NCBI RefSeq assembly: GCF_020906515.1
Contig: NC_085849.1
Coordinates: 3,844,001 to 3,908,000, forward strand
From: Vanrija pseudolonga
Lineage: Eukaryota > Basidiomycota > Tremellomycetes > Trichosporonales > Trichosporonaceae
Length of the DNA: 64,000 bases
Reading direction: 5' to 3'
Both the position numbers and the translations under genes were made by a program. Shown in pieces: positions 24,579 to 36,321 of this stretch (position 1 is its first letter; every line of letters begins with the position of its first letter). The notes beneath the pieces are model-generated. The model was not told the DNA's origin, did not search any database, and was given only the letters and a program-made list of their open reading frames with translations.

Positions 24579-25650
24579 ATGCCCTACGTCCCCCTGCACG
24601 AGAGGATACCCCCGCAGCAGCAGTCGATCCGGTACGCGTCCCCCGACCTTGATCCGCGCGCGCACTTGTCCACCGACTCGCCGGCAATGAGCGACAACGA
24701 GGCCGGCCCGAGCCGCAAGCGGCGGCGCGATGAGAACGGCGGCGGCGGCGCACCAGCACAGCAGCAGCAGCATCAGCCCCCGCAGGGATACTCTCCCAGA
24801 CCGCCAGCTGCTATCCCGCCGTCCATCTTTGGCATCGCCCCGCGCAACGAGTTCACAAAGGTCGTCGGCGAGTTCATCATGGCCAACTGCCGCGGGCGCG
24901 AGAACGTCGAAGTCGAGATCAAGCTCGGGTGGCTGTATGCCCCTGGGGAGGGGCAGCCGCGGCGTATAAGGATGCCGGCGCTCACCGAAGCCAGTGAGCT
25001 GCGATGCGGACGACGATAGCTGACGCCACAGTCGTGCCCGGAGACTGGCCGATCGGACGGTTCGCATCAACAATGGACAAGGTTGGTTGTGCGTCTCCGC
25101 TGCGCGCTGACGGCAGAAACAACACTTCGCACTCAACACGCTGCTGAATCAGACGGTCGAGGGTTCGGCGCAGACGCCGACACCGCTCAAGTTCTTCCGC
25201 GCGCCCCAGGTAGACAGCTTCCACTCGGCGCCGGGGGGCAAGGTGCGCGTCTCGCGCGACCCAAACGGGCAGGTGATCCCAGACGGCGTGGTGAAGAAGG
25301 CGAACATTGCCCACATGAACGTCTACTCGCCGCGCGAGGCGTTCGACTGGCGCGTAAGCTGCAACACTGAAACGCCGGCCGAGCTGCCCAACACGCCCGC
25401 GCAGAACAGCCGACAAAAGGACCGCGCATGCTACCGCCACCAGCTGTGCCAGGTCGACTTGACCGTCGTCACCGCGAGAGAGGGCAACAGCGATAGGGAA
25501 CACCGCAGCTACGAGCTCGAAGTCGAGATCCTCGACGTGCCAGGCCTCATTGCCGAGGGGGAGAAGGAGGAGCGCGGAGAGCCAAACCGCTTCGACGAGA
25601 TCCTCCAGAGTGTGCTCGACACGGTCCGCATGCTGATCCGCAATGTCTAG
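24579..25650 (+). CDS. CET1: mRNA-capping enzyme beta subunit (RNA 5'-triphosphatase)
   Basis: It removes the gamma phosphate from nascent RNA 5' ends, the first step of capping; fungal enzymes form a metal-dependent tunnel fold unlike the metazoan cysteine enzyme. Exons 24579-24993, 25032-25081 and 25117-25650 give 332 residues. The two diagnostic glutamate motifs are present: VEVEIKLG near residue 110 and YELEVEIL near residue 288; these Glu residues bind the metal. The N-terminal 80 or so residues are disordered with a Gln run and a basic KRRRDE patch, where the guanylyltransferase usually docks. Introns are 38 and 35 nt. A second in-frame ATG (MSDNEAGPS) about 36 codons downstream is an alternative start. 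Confidence 0.9.
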
Positions 25651-25794
25651 AGACGCTGCAGATCCAGCACTTGCTGACACGTAAAGTCGAGGCCGAAGAT
25701 GAGTTTGGCGTCATGTGCAACTAGCAACACACCCTACATGTACCGCATCCCCTCTATCCACTGTATATGCATCAAGATACCATGCCTAGAACAA

Positions 25795-28719
25795 CTAGAA
25801 CCACTTCATGTTCAGGGCTTTTCGCGAGACTGCAGGCGCGGCAACAACGCAGCCGACCGCAAGGGCGCCGAGGGTAACGAGCAGCTGGAGCTTGTTGAAG
25901 CCGTCGCCGAGGATATCGAATGTGCCGCTGGGCTGGACGCTGCGCGAGCAGAAGAGGTCGAGGCCGCCAGCGAACACGAGCCCGGTCGACTCGAGGAGTG
26001 TGGGTGCCGTGGTGAGGAACTCGAGGCCGGCAACGGGGTACTTGTGCGAGACGACGAACGAGGCCGGTGCACGCAGGATGGGCTCGTACGGCATGATGCC
26101 CTCCTCCTTCTCGGCCGCCGTCGGCTTGCCCTTGGGGCGGCGGGGGTCGAGGATGCTGCGGGGGTACGACGCGACCTGGCCCTGGCTGTTGAGGTAGACG
26201 ACGTCCTTGGTCGTCACGCCGTACTGCGAAGTCGTAAACGCAAGCGCGGTCGCCTCGGTGTCGAGGATGAAGGACGCCGAGAGCGCCTTGGTCTTGGGCA
26301 CGGTCGCAAGCGTCGATCGCCCAGCGCTCTGCTCAATGCCGTCCTCGTACAGCTCGACCGAGCCAAGACGCCAGCCACCCAGCGCCTCGCCGGGGCCCTC
26401 GAGCCAAGTGTAGACGAGCCAGTTCTCCACCAGCGCAGCGTTCACGTTCTCGCCAACGATGTTGGCCAGCTCGACCTCGTACACTGTCGTGCCAGTCGTC
26501 GTGTCAATAACATACACGTGGCCCGTGGCTGTGGCCGGCGTAAGGGTCGTGACGACGGACAGGTGCGGGTTGAGGTACTTGTACAGGACCGACTTGTCGC
26601 CGAGGGCACGGCCAAACGACGCAATGCTGCTTGGCGCGACGGGGCTCGACGCCAGGACCTTCTGGTCCTTGAATGAGCGCGTCCACAGCTCGTTGGTGGT
26701 GAACACAAAGCCTTCGCCCTGGGCCGCGGGGCTAAAGCCACGGAGAGTGCGGCCGTCGTCAAGGCGGCTGTAGAAGAAGCTACCCGACTGCGACTGGAGC
26801 AGGTCGGCCACCTTCTTGCACTTGGGGAAGATGTGGAGCTGGTCCTTGCTGTCGATGACCGCGAGCACGCGGTTCGACGTGCAGCAGTTGATGTAGTTCG
26901 TCAAGAACGACTGCTTGGGTGCGCCAGCAAAGATCTCCTTGCCGGCAGGCACACCACGAGCCTCGTCGACATCGCCAGCAACCTCGCCAGTGAAAGCGTC
27001 GACGTGGTAGCCAACAGTGGCAGTGTTGCCGTCACGCGTGCGCGCGGCAATAACAGCGACCTGGGGGTTACCCACCTCGCTGAGGTTGCGGGTGAAGTGG
27101 ACCTGGTGAACTTCGATCTCTGGCCCGTCGGCGGTAAACAAGCCCAGGTTACGCGACCAAAGCACGTTACCATTGGCCGAGTCCAGACCGAACACCTTGC
27201 CGCCACGCGTGACGGCAACGAGCAGCTTCTGGAGGCCGAACTGGTCGCGGTGGAGGCGGTCGAGCGAGAGCGGCGGCGTGCGGGTCACCACGTCGGCGGA
27301 GGACAGGCGCTGCGCGAAGCGGGCGGCAAAGGCCGGCAGCTTGCGGAGGTCGGAGATCTGGCGCGCGACGCGGCCAACGAACGTCTCGTCCAGAAGGGTC
27401 TCGAGGGCTGCGTCGAGCTCCGGCTCGCCGAGGTCAACGAAGCGCACGTCGACGACGTCGGCGAGCGACTCTTCACGGGTCCACGCGACGGAGCCGTCGC
27501 TCACAGACTGAACTGCGCCGGACGCTGTCGTGAGGACAATGCTGCCCGAAGCGTCCGCCGCGACGTGCTTGACGGAACCATGCGAAGCCTCGTCGTACGT
27601 CAGGACGCGCTGCGACGCCACAGGCTTGTCCTTGGCATCCAGCGAGATGGTCTGAACGACAGTCTCCTTCTTGCCAGGAGCGTAGTAGACGCGCGTGAAG
27701 ACCGCCTTGTCGCGCGCGCCGCCGTAGACATCGCCGGTGTGGTCCTCAGAGTTGCGCTGGGGTCAGCCCTGCCGACATCTTACACTCACCGATCCCTCAA
27801 ACGAGCCGACAACTTTGGCCCCGGTGTTCACGTTGACGATCGAAACGGCGCCGTTCTCCTCCTGCGCAAGCACGAAGCCGGGAGTGGGAGAGTCAAGGAT
27901 GGCTGCGAACCGGCGTCCAGAGCCCTCAGGCAGCGTGTCGCTCGTCTTTCCGAGGCCACCGCTGGCCTTGAGCTCGGCAGAGCGGATACGGCCCGCCTCG
28001 AGCCACACGGCAGCGACGGTGCCATCAGAGCGCACAACCAGGCGCGCGCCCGATCCGGCCGCGAGCGAGCTGGGAATCTGGCTCAGGTCGGTCGGCGCGA
28101 GCGCCTCGAGGTCGAGCACAATGTGCGATAGGCTCGGCTTGGCGAAGCCCGACGTCTCGGCCAGGACATACACCTTGCCGCCGGAGATGGCGACATTCGT
28201 AAAGCGCACCGTGTCGGACGCGGGGAACTCAAAGTCCCACGCGACCGAGCCGTCGTCGTTGATCTTCGTGACGCGCTTGCCGGCCGAGAGCACGACCGTG
28301 GCGCCGGAAACGAAGGCTGCGTCAGAGCCGGCGGCGATATCCCGCTCCCACACAGGATTGCCAGTCGCGAGGTCGAAGAGGCGCGCGGCGTTCGAGGAGA
28401 GGAGGAGGACCGATCCGTCAGGGCAGACGTGGTAGCTCGCGGCCTTGTCGTCCTTGCCCAGCACCTGGCGCCACGCGACGGCGCCCGTCGAGTCAATGGC
28501 AGCGAGGACGTTGGCCTCGGTCACGGCGACCCAGAGCGCGCCCGCCGGGGTGGACACGACGCTCGGCGGTGTGGGCGCGAGGAGCGGAGCGCCCACCTGC
28601 GCGCGGTGCCAGTCGACCACGCCGGCCAGGTTGGCCTGCAGCCCCGCGACGGCGCTGAGCAGCGCCAGGGCGGCGAAAAGGAGGAGGAGGAGCGGCGGGG
28701 GGGTTGCTCGTTGCCGCAT
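25795..28719 (-). CDS. EMC1: ER membrane protein complex subunit 1
   Basis: Largest lumenal subunit of EMC, the insertase for tail-anchored and multipass proteins at the ER. Exons 28719-27790 and 27756-25795, split by a 33-nt intron, give 963 residues, the normal length. A signal peptide (PPLLLLLFAALALLSAVAG) is followed by PQQ-like propeller repeats (GALWVAVTEANVLAAIDSTG and similar). The C-terminal DUF1620 part holds the family-typical SYPRSILDPRRPKGKP and EPILRAPASFVVSHKYPV. A single transmembrane helix lies near the end (FNKLQLLVTLGALAVGCVVA), followed by a short cytosolic tail ending NMKWF. Its 3' end converges on CET1, 144 bp away. Confidence 0.95.
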
Positions 28720-29000
28720 GGTGGGGTGTGAGATGGAGTGTGGTGGATGCCGATATTGGGTCTTGTTGGCTGCATGGGCTGACGATGCTCAGTTGGCGGC
28801 TTGGTGAGGCCCCGCAATTGGCGGGCGGGAGCAGAAAGTGGCAGACATCGATGGTGGTGACGTGAGGTTCACGCTCGCTGATACTCTCCTATTTTCCTTC
28901 TGCCGCCCCCCCAGGCGTTTACGCTTCCTCATTGCATCTACAAGTTGGCGTACAGGGGCCATTTTATACGATAGATATGTATGCTTGTCCGTCTCTGCGA
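28720..29000. other. EMC1 upstream spacer
   Basis: A short spacer between the EMC1 start and the RKI1 stop, both minus strand. It presumably contains the EMC1 promoter; no motif stands out. Confidence 0.5.
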
Positions 29001-30218
29001 TTAGAGCGACGCGATGGCCGGGACATCAGGCACCGAGGCAATCTTCTCGGTCTTGCCGCCAAGAGCGCGGACAGTGACGCTGCCGTCCTCGTTGCCAAAG
29101 TACGCGGCCTTGGCGAGGTCGGTGAAGAGGCCAACCTCGACGACGCCAGTGATAAGCTTGATGCGCACGAGGAGCTCGGCGGGCTTGAGCATCTGGTCCT
29201 TGGGGAACACGGCGTCGATGATAAAGTTGCCGTTGTCGCTGACCACGGGGCCGGCCTTGGCCTTGCCCATGCGCAGCGTCGGCGTGCCGCCCTGCTTGGT
29301 GAGGGTGGCGAGGACCTGAGCGTAGGCGAAGGGAACGACCTCGATGGGGACGCCCTGCTTCCACTACGCCGTCAGTGTAATCCGATTTCTACACCCACGT
29401 TTGTGCCGAGCACCTCCGAGTTCTTGCGGTAGTCGGCGACCATGACCCACGTGTCGGCCATGTCGGCGAGGACCTTCTCGCGGAGCTGGCACGCACCGCC
29501 GCCCTTGATCGAGTTGAGGTTGGAGTCAACCCTGTGGGTCAGCACGGCGTCGGCCTGGCCACTCACTCGTCGGCGCCGTCAATGGTCACATCGAGGCGGG
29601 TGTACTGGTCGACATCACCGAGAGCGAGGCCGGCCTTGATGATGAGCTCCTTGGACTGGAAGCCTGGGGGGTTAAGGCGGAGTGGAAAACGTACACGCAC
29701 CAGTGGGGAGGAAGACACGGCCAGCGTTGGCCTTGGGGCCCTGCTGGACGATGCGGTCGACGACGTACGGCACGGTCGATCCCGAGCCGATACCGATGAG
29801 CTGGGGGGGAAGGTTAGTCGCGAGTAGAGAAAGTTGCGCGCTCGGGCCGCCTGGATTTTGGGAAGTCGTCTCGAGTCACAAGCAACACATGTCGTCGGCG
29901 AGGAAGGTGGCCCACCTTCCTCGAGCGCTGCTCGCTGAATGAGTGACCCACCCACCCGCCCTGCTAGCGCGAGCGATACTTTGCCCGCCCACCCACCCCT
30001 ATGATCGCTGCGCGATCAAGAAGTCGCCCACCCACCCACCCCTACGCGCTGCGCGCGAGAATCTATGCCACCACCCACCCCTCCTCCCGGCTCCGCCTCC
30101 CCTCCTCCGGGCTCCGCCTCCCCCCCCCCCCACCCACCTTGTGCTCGAGGCCGATGTGACGGTCGACTGCGGCGTAGGCGGCCAGACGCTTGGCGGCTTC
30201 AACTCCAGAGAGGGACAT
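29001..30218 (-). CDS. RKI1: Ribose-5-phosphate isomerase (RpiA family)
   Basis: It interconverts ribose-5-phosphate and ribulose-5-phosphate in the non-oxidative pentose phosphate pathway (cytosol). Exon 1 is 30218-30138 ([20 protein letters not shown]), exon 2 begins at 29800, and three more introns of about 35-40 nt follow; the joined protein is about 257 residues. Family signatures are intact: phosphate-binding GIGSGST, the DGADEVD loop with catalytic Asp residues, and [14 protein letters not shown] with catalytic Glu/Lys. The C-terminal domain ([16 protein letters not shown] onward) is complete. Intron 1 is 337 nt, about ten times its other introns, and is filled by the G-rich palindromic repeat described separately. 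Confidence 0.94.
29801..30137 (-). repeat. G-rich palindromic intronic repeat, copy A (fills RKI1 intron 1)
   Basis: The whole first intron of RKI1. Read in the sense direction, G-rich runs of the GGGGTGGGTGGGCGGG type alternate with short GC palindromes. These include GATCGC-GCA-GCGATC (30003-30017), a CGCGC/GCGCG stem (about 30044-30056), CGAGC-GCT-GCTCG (29922-29934) and a near-perfect GGAAGGTGG inverted repeat (about 29901-29922). The donor GTGGGT merges into the G-rich part; the acceptor side has ordinary unique sequence with CTAAC and CCCCCCAG. It has the same orientation relative to transcription as the SNF1 copy. Confidence 0.85.
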
Positions 30219-31429
30219 TTTGCTGGCTGTGGTGTGTGCTAGTCGGAGGACAGAGGCAGCCGTCATGCAACGACGAAGAAGGGGCCGTGTGATTGCTGCT
30301 GCTGCTACTCGACTGCTGGGACCATGTAGTCATTGCTGCGCGGCGGAAGGATCCGAAGAGTGGAGGGAGAGGATTATGTAATAGCTGGGCACGTGGTTGA
30401 GTAGGTAGTTTAGTTTTGCACCCGCGCCTACCCGCGCGCCTCGTCCATCAGCCCGTCAGTCGGCGTTGGGGCCAAGCGCAGATGCTAGCGAGCGCGCGAG
30501 CAGACTTTGGGCCGACGTGTTACATGGTCGTCTGCTCTTGCATGTCGTGTGACACGGCTCGCGTGCCAGCGTTGCAAGTGACCTCGGCCGCCTTGCTGGA
30601 AGTCGCGCTGGCAGACAGCGTGGAAGAGGTGCGCCTCGGCGCCTCGGTGGCACTGCATCGCACCGTGCTGCCACCATGTTCTGGCCACCCAAGCACGCAC
30701 ATTACGCACACCCCTCCACCTCCCCAACCCCCACCCCACCCCACCCCAACCCAACCCACCACGGCAGATTCTGACACTCCCGCCCTGAGTGTACCTCGCG
30801 GGCCGCGCAGCAATCGACATCGCCTGGCCAAGTCCAAGTCGAGCAAGTGTCCAGCCGCGGCTCGCTGTGACCGCTGCTGCTAGCATGTCTTTATTTTTAT
30901 GTTGTTCACGATCTGGACCTATCGAGAAAGGGACGGCAGAGAGAGTGGGCGAGTGAGACAGAGAGCATCGACGAGCCCGCGCGGTGAAGTGTGGCCGCCG
31001 TGTCGCTGTTTTTGTCAACGGGTCTATTTGTATCGCCTCGTTTTGGCTGGGGGGTGTGGTGCCTAAATCTGCTGTTGGTGCTTGTTGCTCTCTGCGCCTC
31101 CCTCTCGTCACCCGCCGCAGCCCGTCGGTTTGCCGCGCCTTTGCGTCCCCCCCCGCGTCGCCTCGCTCATTGTTCGTTGCTTGCTTGCTGCCCATCTCAA
31201 CGACGGCTATCGCCATCGCATCGCATCGCTCGTCGTTCCTCGCTCAGGACGCAAGACGCACACCAAGCAAGCCAAGGCACACGCGCTGGCCCACCTCTAC
31301 CGCGACGCCCCCCAACTCACCCGCGCATGACCCGCCGCACGTGAGCCGCCAGGGCCGCCCGCAGCATCTGGCGCCGAGCAACAACCCCCCTCTCCCTCCT
31401 CACGCTCATTCCTAGCCGGACCAGCCGCC
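30219..31429. other. Divergent intergenic region RKI1/glycosyltransferase
   Basis: About 1.2 kb between two divergent starts. Contains a C-rich stretch with CCCCACCCCACCCC near 30720-30760 and CT-rich sequence before the glycosyltransferase start. Open frames here lack domain character; no RNA gene was recognised. Confidence 0.45.
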
Positions 31430-34391
31430 ATGCCTCGACGCCAAGGTAACCCGCCGGCGCCGCCGCCGCACAATCCTACTTCCCCTTCAACACTCTCTTC
31501 CAACTCTAGACTGCAGCATCGCCAGGCCCCACAAGTGCACTGGGCGCCGTCACCTACCCCCACTCGCATAATGCCCAATGAGCAGCCTAGACGCCAAGGG
31601 ACATGGCCCCCAGCGGCAGACCCGCTCATTGACGCGTCGGGCATCGCAGCACCTACCGTAGCCGACACGCACGACCACACCGCCGTCCCCGCCGCCGCCT
31701 CCCCAGGCCCCTCCTCGCGCCGCAGCTCCAACGACACGTCACTTCGCAACGATGGCATCGCGCGCCCGCCCTTCCCGTCGCTGAGCACTGGCCCAGCGCG
31801 CAAGTGGAGCATCCCTACCGCTCTCGCGCTCGACGTCGACGCCAAGGCTGCACCCTCGCCCTCGAGCCCGGTACAAGGTGATGCCGAGACGTTTGTCACT
31901 CACTCGCCCATCACACCAACAACAACCGAGTCAAACGTGCACCGCCGCCGCATGTCTGTCGGCCCCGGTGCCCCGGTCCTCGGCAGACGGCGCAGCTGGC
32001 AGACGTTAGTTGATCGCTCCTCGGCTGCTGGCGACGTCCCCACGCACGGTCCCAACGTCTCTCCACCACGCGCCTCGTTTGACGCCCATCGCACCGCGGC
32101 AGCAAGTGGTGTTACCGAGCCGCCGGTGGGTCCTTTGGGCTGGCAACCGCCCAAGCCTTCACCCATGGCCGGCGAGTACACGACACCCAGTGACACGCAA
32201 ACAACACACGAACACGTTCCAAAACAACCTCGCAGGAAACACTGGCCATCGCTCTCCGACACACCTGGCATGATGGGTCCTCCTACCCCCGAACCCCTCC
32301 CTCAAGACCCCTACCACCTACTCCCTCTGTCGACCCCACCGACCGGGCGAACGCCTGTGGCATCTCCCAGCGCAGTATCCGACGCTGCAACCGACTACAT
32401 TGGATTGATGGATGCCAGCAGTGACGACTGTGCTCCCCCACGCGCGAGCACGAGCAGCCCACGAACTTCCACTTCGACGTCGAGCTCGAGATGGGAGCAG
32501 CGCGCATACTCGCAGAGCAGCGGGTCGGAGGACGACGAGGATGTCCCTCAGGCTCCTTCCTGGTGGTTCCGGTCACACGACGGCACTTCAAGCTCCAGAG
32601 TCACGGCCAGCCTCCTCCCCTCGGCGCCGCGGTTATTGCCGATTGGCACGAGACACTGGGGTTGGCTGCTTGGTCCGTTACATCGCGTGCTCCCGGCCAC
32701 AGCAACGGAAGCCTCCGCCGCTCCCAAGCGCCGCTCGTCCAAGAGACGGAAAGCGCAGCTTTCCGAGAAGGAAAAGGCCGTCGACGAGCCCTGGTGGTCT
32801 CCGGCAAAGAATGTCCGACTATTGCGACACTTTGTGCGAAACGAGCCCTGGGGAGTAGTGAGTCGCCGGTGCAATGTCGCCGATGGATTGCGATCAAGGT
32901 CACCGCTAACGTCCGTACAGACCCTCTTCGTGGCCTGCTTCTTGCTCTTCGCACTGCTCCTGACATGTACTCTAAAGTACCTCCTCGACCCCGACAAACG
33001 AGCGCTCCCCTTCAGGGAGTACTGCACAGCAAACTATCCCACCCTCTACTCGCTCCAGGACAAGAACCCCTTCTTGACGCCTCTGACGCCGTCCGACGAT
33101 TTATGGCCGTACCCTGGGCGCCAACAACCACCATACGCCGATGGTCGCGGTTTCAGCATCGACAGCATGGAGCCAACTAGCTTGCTCCTCGGCATCTTTA
33201 CCTACGATAAGGGTCACGCTCGGCGTGATCTCGTCCGGCAAACGTACATGACCCATGCTCGGTCCCGTCGTCCGGGGACTGAAGGTGTCAGCGTCAAGTT
33301 CATCATGGGGCGTCCTCGTCCCGAGCTGAGCGATGCGATCGCACTGGAGCAAGAGGGTGAGTAGTGGGCCCGGGTGGCGAGGACGACTTGGAGGTAGCTG
33401 ACGAAGCCAGCGCACAATGACATTATCATCCTCGACATTGACGAGAACATGAACTCTGGCAAGACTCACGCCTACTTCACCTGGGCAGCCGAGAACGCCA
33501 CGGTGCCAGACTACGAGTACCCGACTCATCCTCGGTCCAAGGAGAGCGAAGCCGAGTTTGCATTGCAGGCGGCTGCCGGCGGCTCGACCAAGCCCATCTA
33601 CCGTGGTGATAAGCGCCCCGACTATGTGCTCAAGGCCGACGACGACGCGTTCCTCATGCTTGGCGAGCTGGAGCGGCATTTGAGAGCGTCTCCACGCCGC
33701 AAGGCTTTCTGGGGCTACCTTGTGCGCGACCTGTTCATGGCTGGCGAGTGCTACGGCATGTCGTGGGACCTGGTCCGGTACATTGGCGACACACCGTCTC
33801 TGAACAACATGATTGTCGGCAAGGAGGACAAGCTCACATCCAGTTGGATGAGACTGCACCCGCAGGCCAAGGAGATTGTCTGGGTCACGGACCGGTGTGG
33901 CATTTACGACCACCCGAAGGCTGGCACTGTGTAGGTGTACCGACGACCAAGAGATTTCCACTGACACCCGTAGCTACTCTCACGGCTTCCTCTTCCCGGA
34001 CGAGATTGCCCGCATCCGGAACGAGCAGTTGCACGGTATCCCGTCTTCGGTCGTGGGCCAGCGAGGAGGGACGCACTACAAGGCAAGCGCCTATTCGACC
34101 GTGTCCGAGTTTGGCACCAAGTACCGCCCGCCTGTGCTCAACCTCGAGCTCAACGAGACGGAGCGGGTCGAGGCGTTGATCGAGGGCAGTACGCTGAGCA
34201 AGCTGCGGGACGAACCGGACGCCCGATGGACGACGACTCGCGGTGAAGTCGAGGCTTTGATGGCGCAGAGGCCATCTCACCATGACCGCTTCTTGGACGA
34301 GAGCGAGTACGGTGGGACGATCCTGGTTCACTTCCTGAAGAAGGCTGAGTGGTTCAAGGAGGCGGCGGCGGCGTTCCTCGGGGACGCGTAG
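31430..34391 (+). CDS. GT31-type glycosyltransferase (Galactosyl_T), type II membrane protein
   Basis: Probably a Golgi beta-1,3-galactosyltransferase-like enzyme; the acceptor is unknown. Exons 31430-32857, 32921-33356, 33411-33930 and 33974-34391 give 933 residues. A very long Ser/Pro/Arg-rich N-terminal part (476 residues) precedes the single signal-anchor helix TLFVACFLLFALLLTCTLKY. The lumenal domain begins LLLGIFTYDKGHARRDLVRQ, typical of GT31, and has the metal-binding DDD in KADDDAFLML (33638-33646). It continues with DIDENMNSGKTHAYFTWAAE and GEC-YGMSWDLVRYI elements. The first intron (63 nt) has good splice signals (GTGAGT, CGCTAAC, TACAG) but no in-frame stop, so retention would insert 21 residues before the anchor. 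The cytosolic tail is much longer than the family norm. Confidence 0.85.
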
Positions 34392-34738
34392 AGATAGAGG
34401 GGAGGGGAGGAAGGGGATTGTATTGTATTGTCGGCATGACACCCGTGTAGGCTGTAGGTCGTGGTCATGTATGCATGGCATGGCGTTGATGCGGTGTGGC
34501 GGGGGTGGTGTCCCAAGTCCGAGTTGCTTAACACGCGCCCTGCCTTCAATTCTGTCACGCCCAGCGCATCTCCTCGTCAGCATCCTGCGTCCCAACCACC
34601 ACCTGCCCCCTCCTCCCCGCGTGTCTCATGCATGCATGTCGTGTGGGTCTGTCTCGCCCAGTGTCTCGATCTGTCTGTCTGCTGTGTCTCCGGCGTCCAC
34701 TCCGCGCTCTCTCTCTCTCCGCCTACCTGCCTCCCCCC
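34392..34738. other. Convergent spacer
   Basis: 3' ends of the glycosyltransferase (plus) and the p24 gene (minus). It contains CT-rich stretches; no gene is supported. Confidence 0.5.
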
Positions 34739-35719
34739 TCAGCGCAGCTTCTTATCGTCAAAGTACACCTTCAAATGGCGCATCTGCCAGAATCCAGCAG
34801 CGACGAGCACGCCAATCTGGAGGATACAGTACCAGACCGCGACCGAGTTGACGTTTTCCGACGCGTCGCGGAACGACGCTTCCACTTCGCGCATGTACCG
34901 CTGCTCGCGCTGAATGTCCTCTACGCGCTTGTTGAGCTCGTTGAGCTTGCCTGCGAGCGTGTTGGCGTGGTTGCGGTCGGCCCTAGCGCGAGTCAGCCAC
35001 GCCGAGTCGTGCCCCTCGACGACGGGCCGCGCATGCTCGCCTGCGCGCCCGCTCGCCGCCCACTCACTCCAAGTCGTGCTTGCTCGACCCGACATTGATA
35101 TCCAAGTACAGCTTGATATGCTCGTTGCTCACCCACCCGCCCGTCATGTTGGTGTGCAGGCAGATGTTGTGGTCTCCCGGGTCGTGCGAGGTGAAGGTAA
35201 ACTTGCCCTCGTGCGGGCCGCGCGTGTTGACGGCAATGTTGCCAGAGGACAGGTCCTGGGCGTGGGTTAGGACACGACGCGGCGATCACAGAGCAGCACG
35301 CCAAACCCACCTCCACATTCACGTGGATGCCCAGCTGCTCGTTGATGACCCACTGCTGCTGGGGCTCGTCCCACAGGAGCGCCTTGTAGTGGCCTGGGGG
35401 TGTCAGCAGGGCGCAAGAGCGTTAGATGCGATGGCAGGCGGTGCGGTGCGGGCGGCGACGGTGTCATAGCTGGTAGTAGCAAAGGCGGCACAGCTAACAG
35501 CCGACAGAGCACGCGCGCGCCACTGCCATCGCTTCACACCCACCCTCGACAATCGTGTTGGACGGCAGCTCCTCGAGGAAACAGCGCTTCTCATTCGACT
35601 CGAAGTAGAAGTGTAGCGCCTGGGTGGTCAGCTCGGCGCGCGGAGCTCGGCGCGCAGGCCAGGCGTACCGTCACGGCCTGCAGCAGCGGCGCAGCGGCAA
35701 GTAGGGACGCGAGGCGCAT
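34739..35719 (-). CDS. p24-family cargo receptor, alpha type (Erp1/TMED9-like)
   Basis: p24 proteins cycle between ER and Golgi in COPI/COPII vesicles and help sort GPI-anchored cargo. Five exons join to 213 residues, the normal size. A signal peptide (MRLASLLAAAPLLQAV) is followed by LHFYFESNEKRCFLEELPSN, whose EKRCFLEE is the alpha-subfamily GOLD-domain opening. The GOLD domain contains the second Cys in DHNICLHTN. A coiled-coil segment (LAGKLNELNKRVEDIQREQ) leads to one transmembrane helix and a short tail MRHLKVYFDDKKLR. The tail has the FD/FF-like position and a dilysine for coat binding. The start is the ATG at 35719; upstream frames are not signal-like. Which of Erp1/5/6 it matches cannot be decided by eye. 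Confidence 0.9.
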
Positions 35720-36321
35720 GGTCGTGGAGTGTGTGGGTGAGTGCAAGTACGTCAAGTCGAACTCGAAGTCAGAAGTCATCTTGTGTGACACGCGACACGA
35801 CGTGGCCTCGTGGCCGTGGCCGGCAAAGCGCTAACGGGAGTAAATCTCTGGCTCTGGTCGCCGAGTGATCGCCGGCCGCCACCACCAACAACACTAGCGC
35901 CACATCACCACATGGCAGCGACATACAACATGGCATGTCTGTCTCGTGTACATACTACAAGATTACGAGGTGTGCGGGTGCGAGTATGTGTATATGCGGG
36001 ATGGTGTGTGGGGTTGGGAGGGGTGGAACAGAGCCCATGGTCTATGGTCTGGTCTGGTCTGGGCTGGGCTGGTGGACTGGCGAGCGAGCGGGCGAGTCCT
36101 CGGGGCTGCGGTGCCCGGCGCCGACGGGGGCGCGCGGCGTCGTGCTCCAGCCTGCGGCGATGAAACGCCGAGAAGCGCGGGGCCGGGGGCGCAGCGGCGC
36201 TGCGGCGAGGGGGCGAGGGCCATACAGTGGCAGGCAGGCAGGCGGCCAGGGGGTGGCTCCGGAAAGGCCGGAAAAGCGAGAGCGAGGAAAAAACGTGCAT
36301 CCACCAAAGTCGTCGATGCCG
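35720..36321. other. Spacer upstream of the p24 gene
   Basis: It lies between the p24 start and the stop of the Ser-rich orphan, both minus strand. It is GC-rich with repeated GGTCTGG/GGGCTGG words near 36045-36075. No gene is supported. Confidence 0.45.

Noticed and set aside
29943-30242. Plus-strand frame over RKI1 intron 1
   Set aside because: Pure translation of the repeat on the antisense strand.
30485-31216. 243-codon minus-strand frame upstream of the glycosyltransferase
   Set aside because: Composition is typical of non-coding GC-rich frames; no domain and no consistent splice context.
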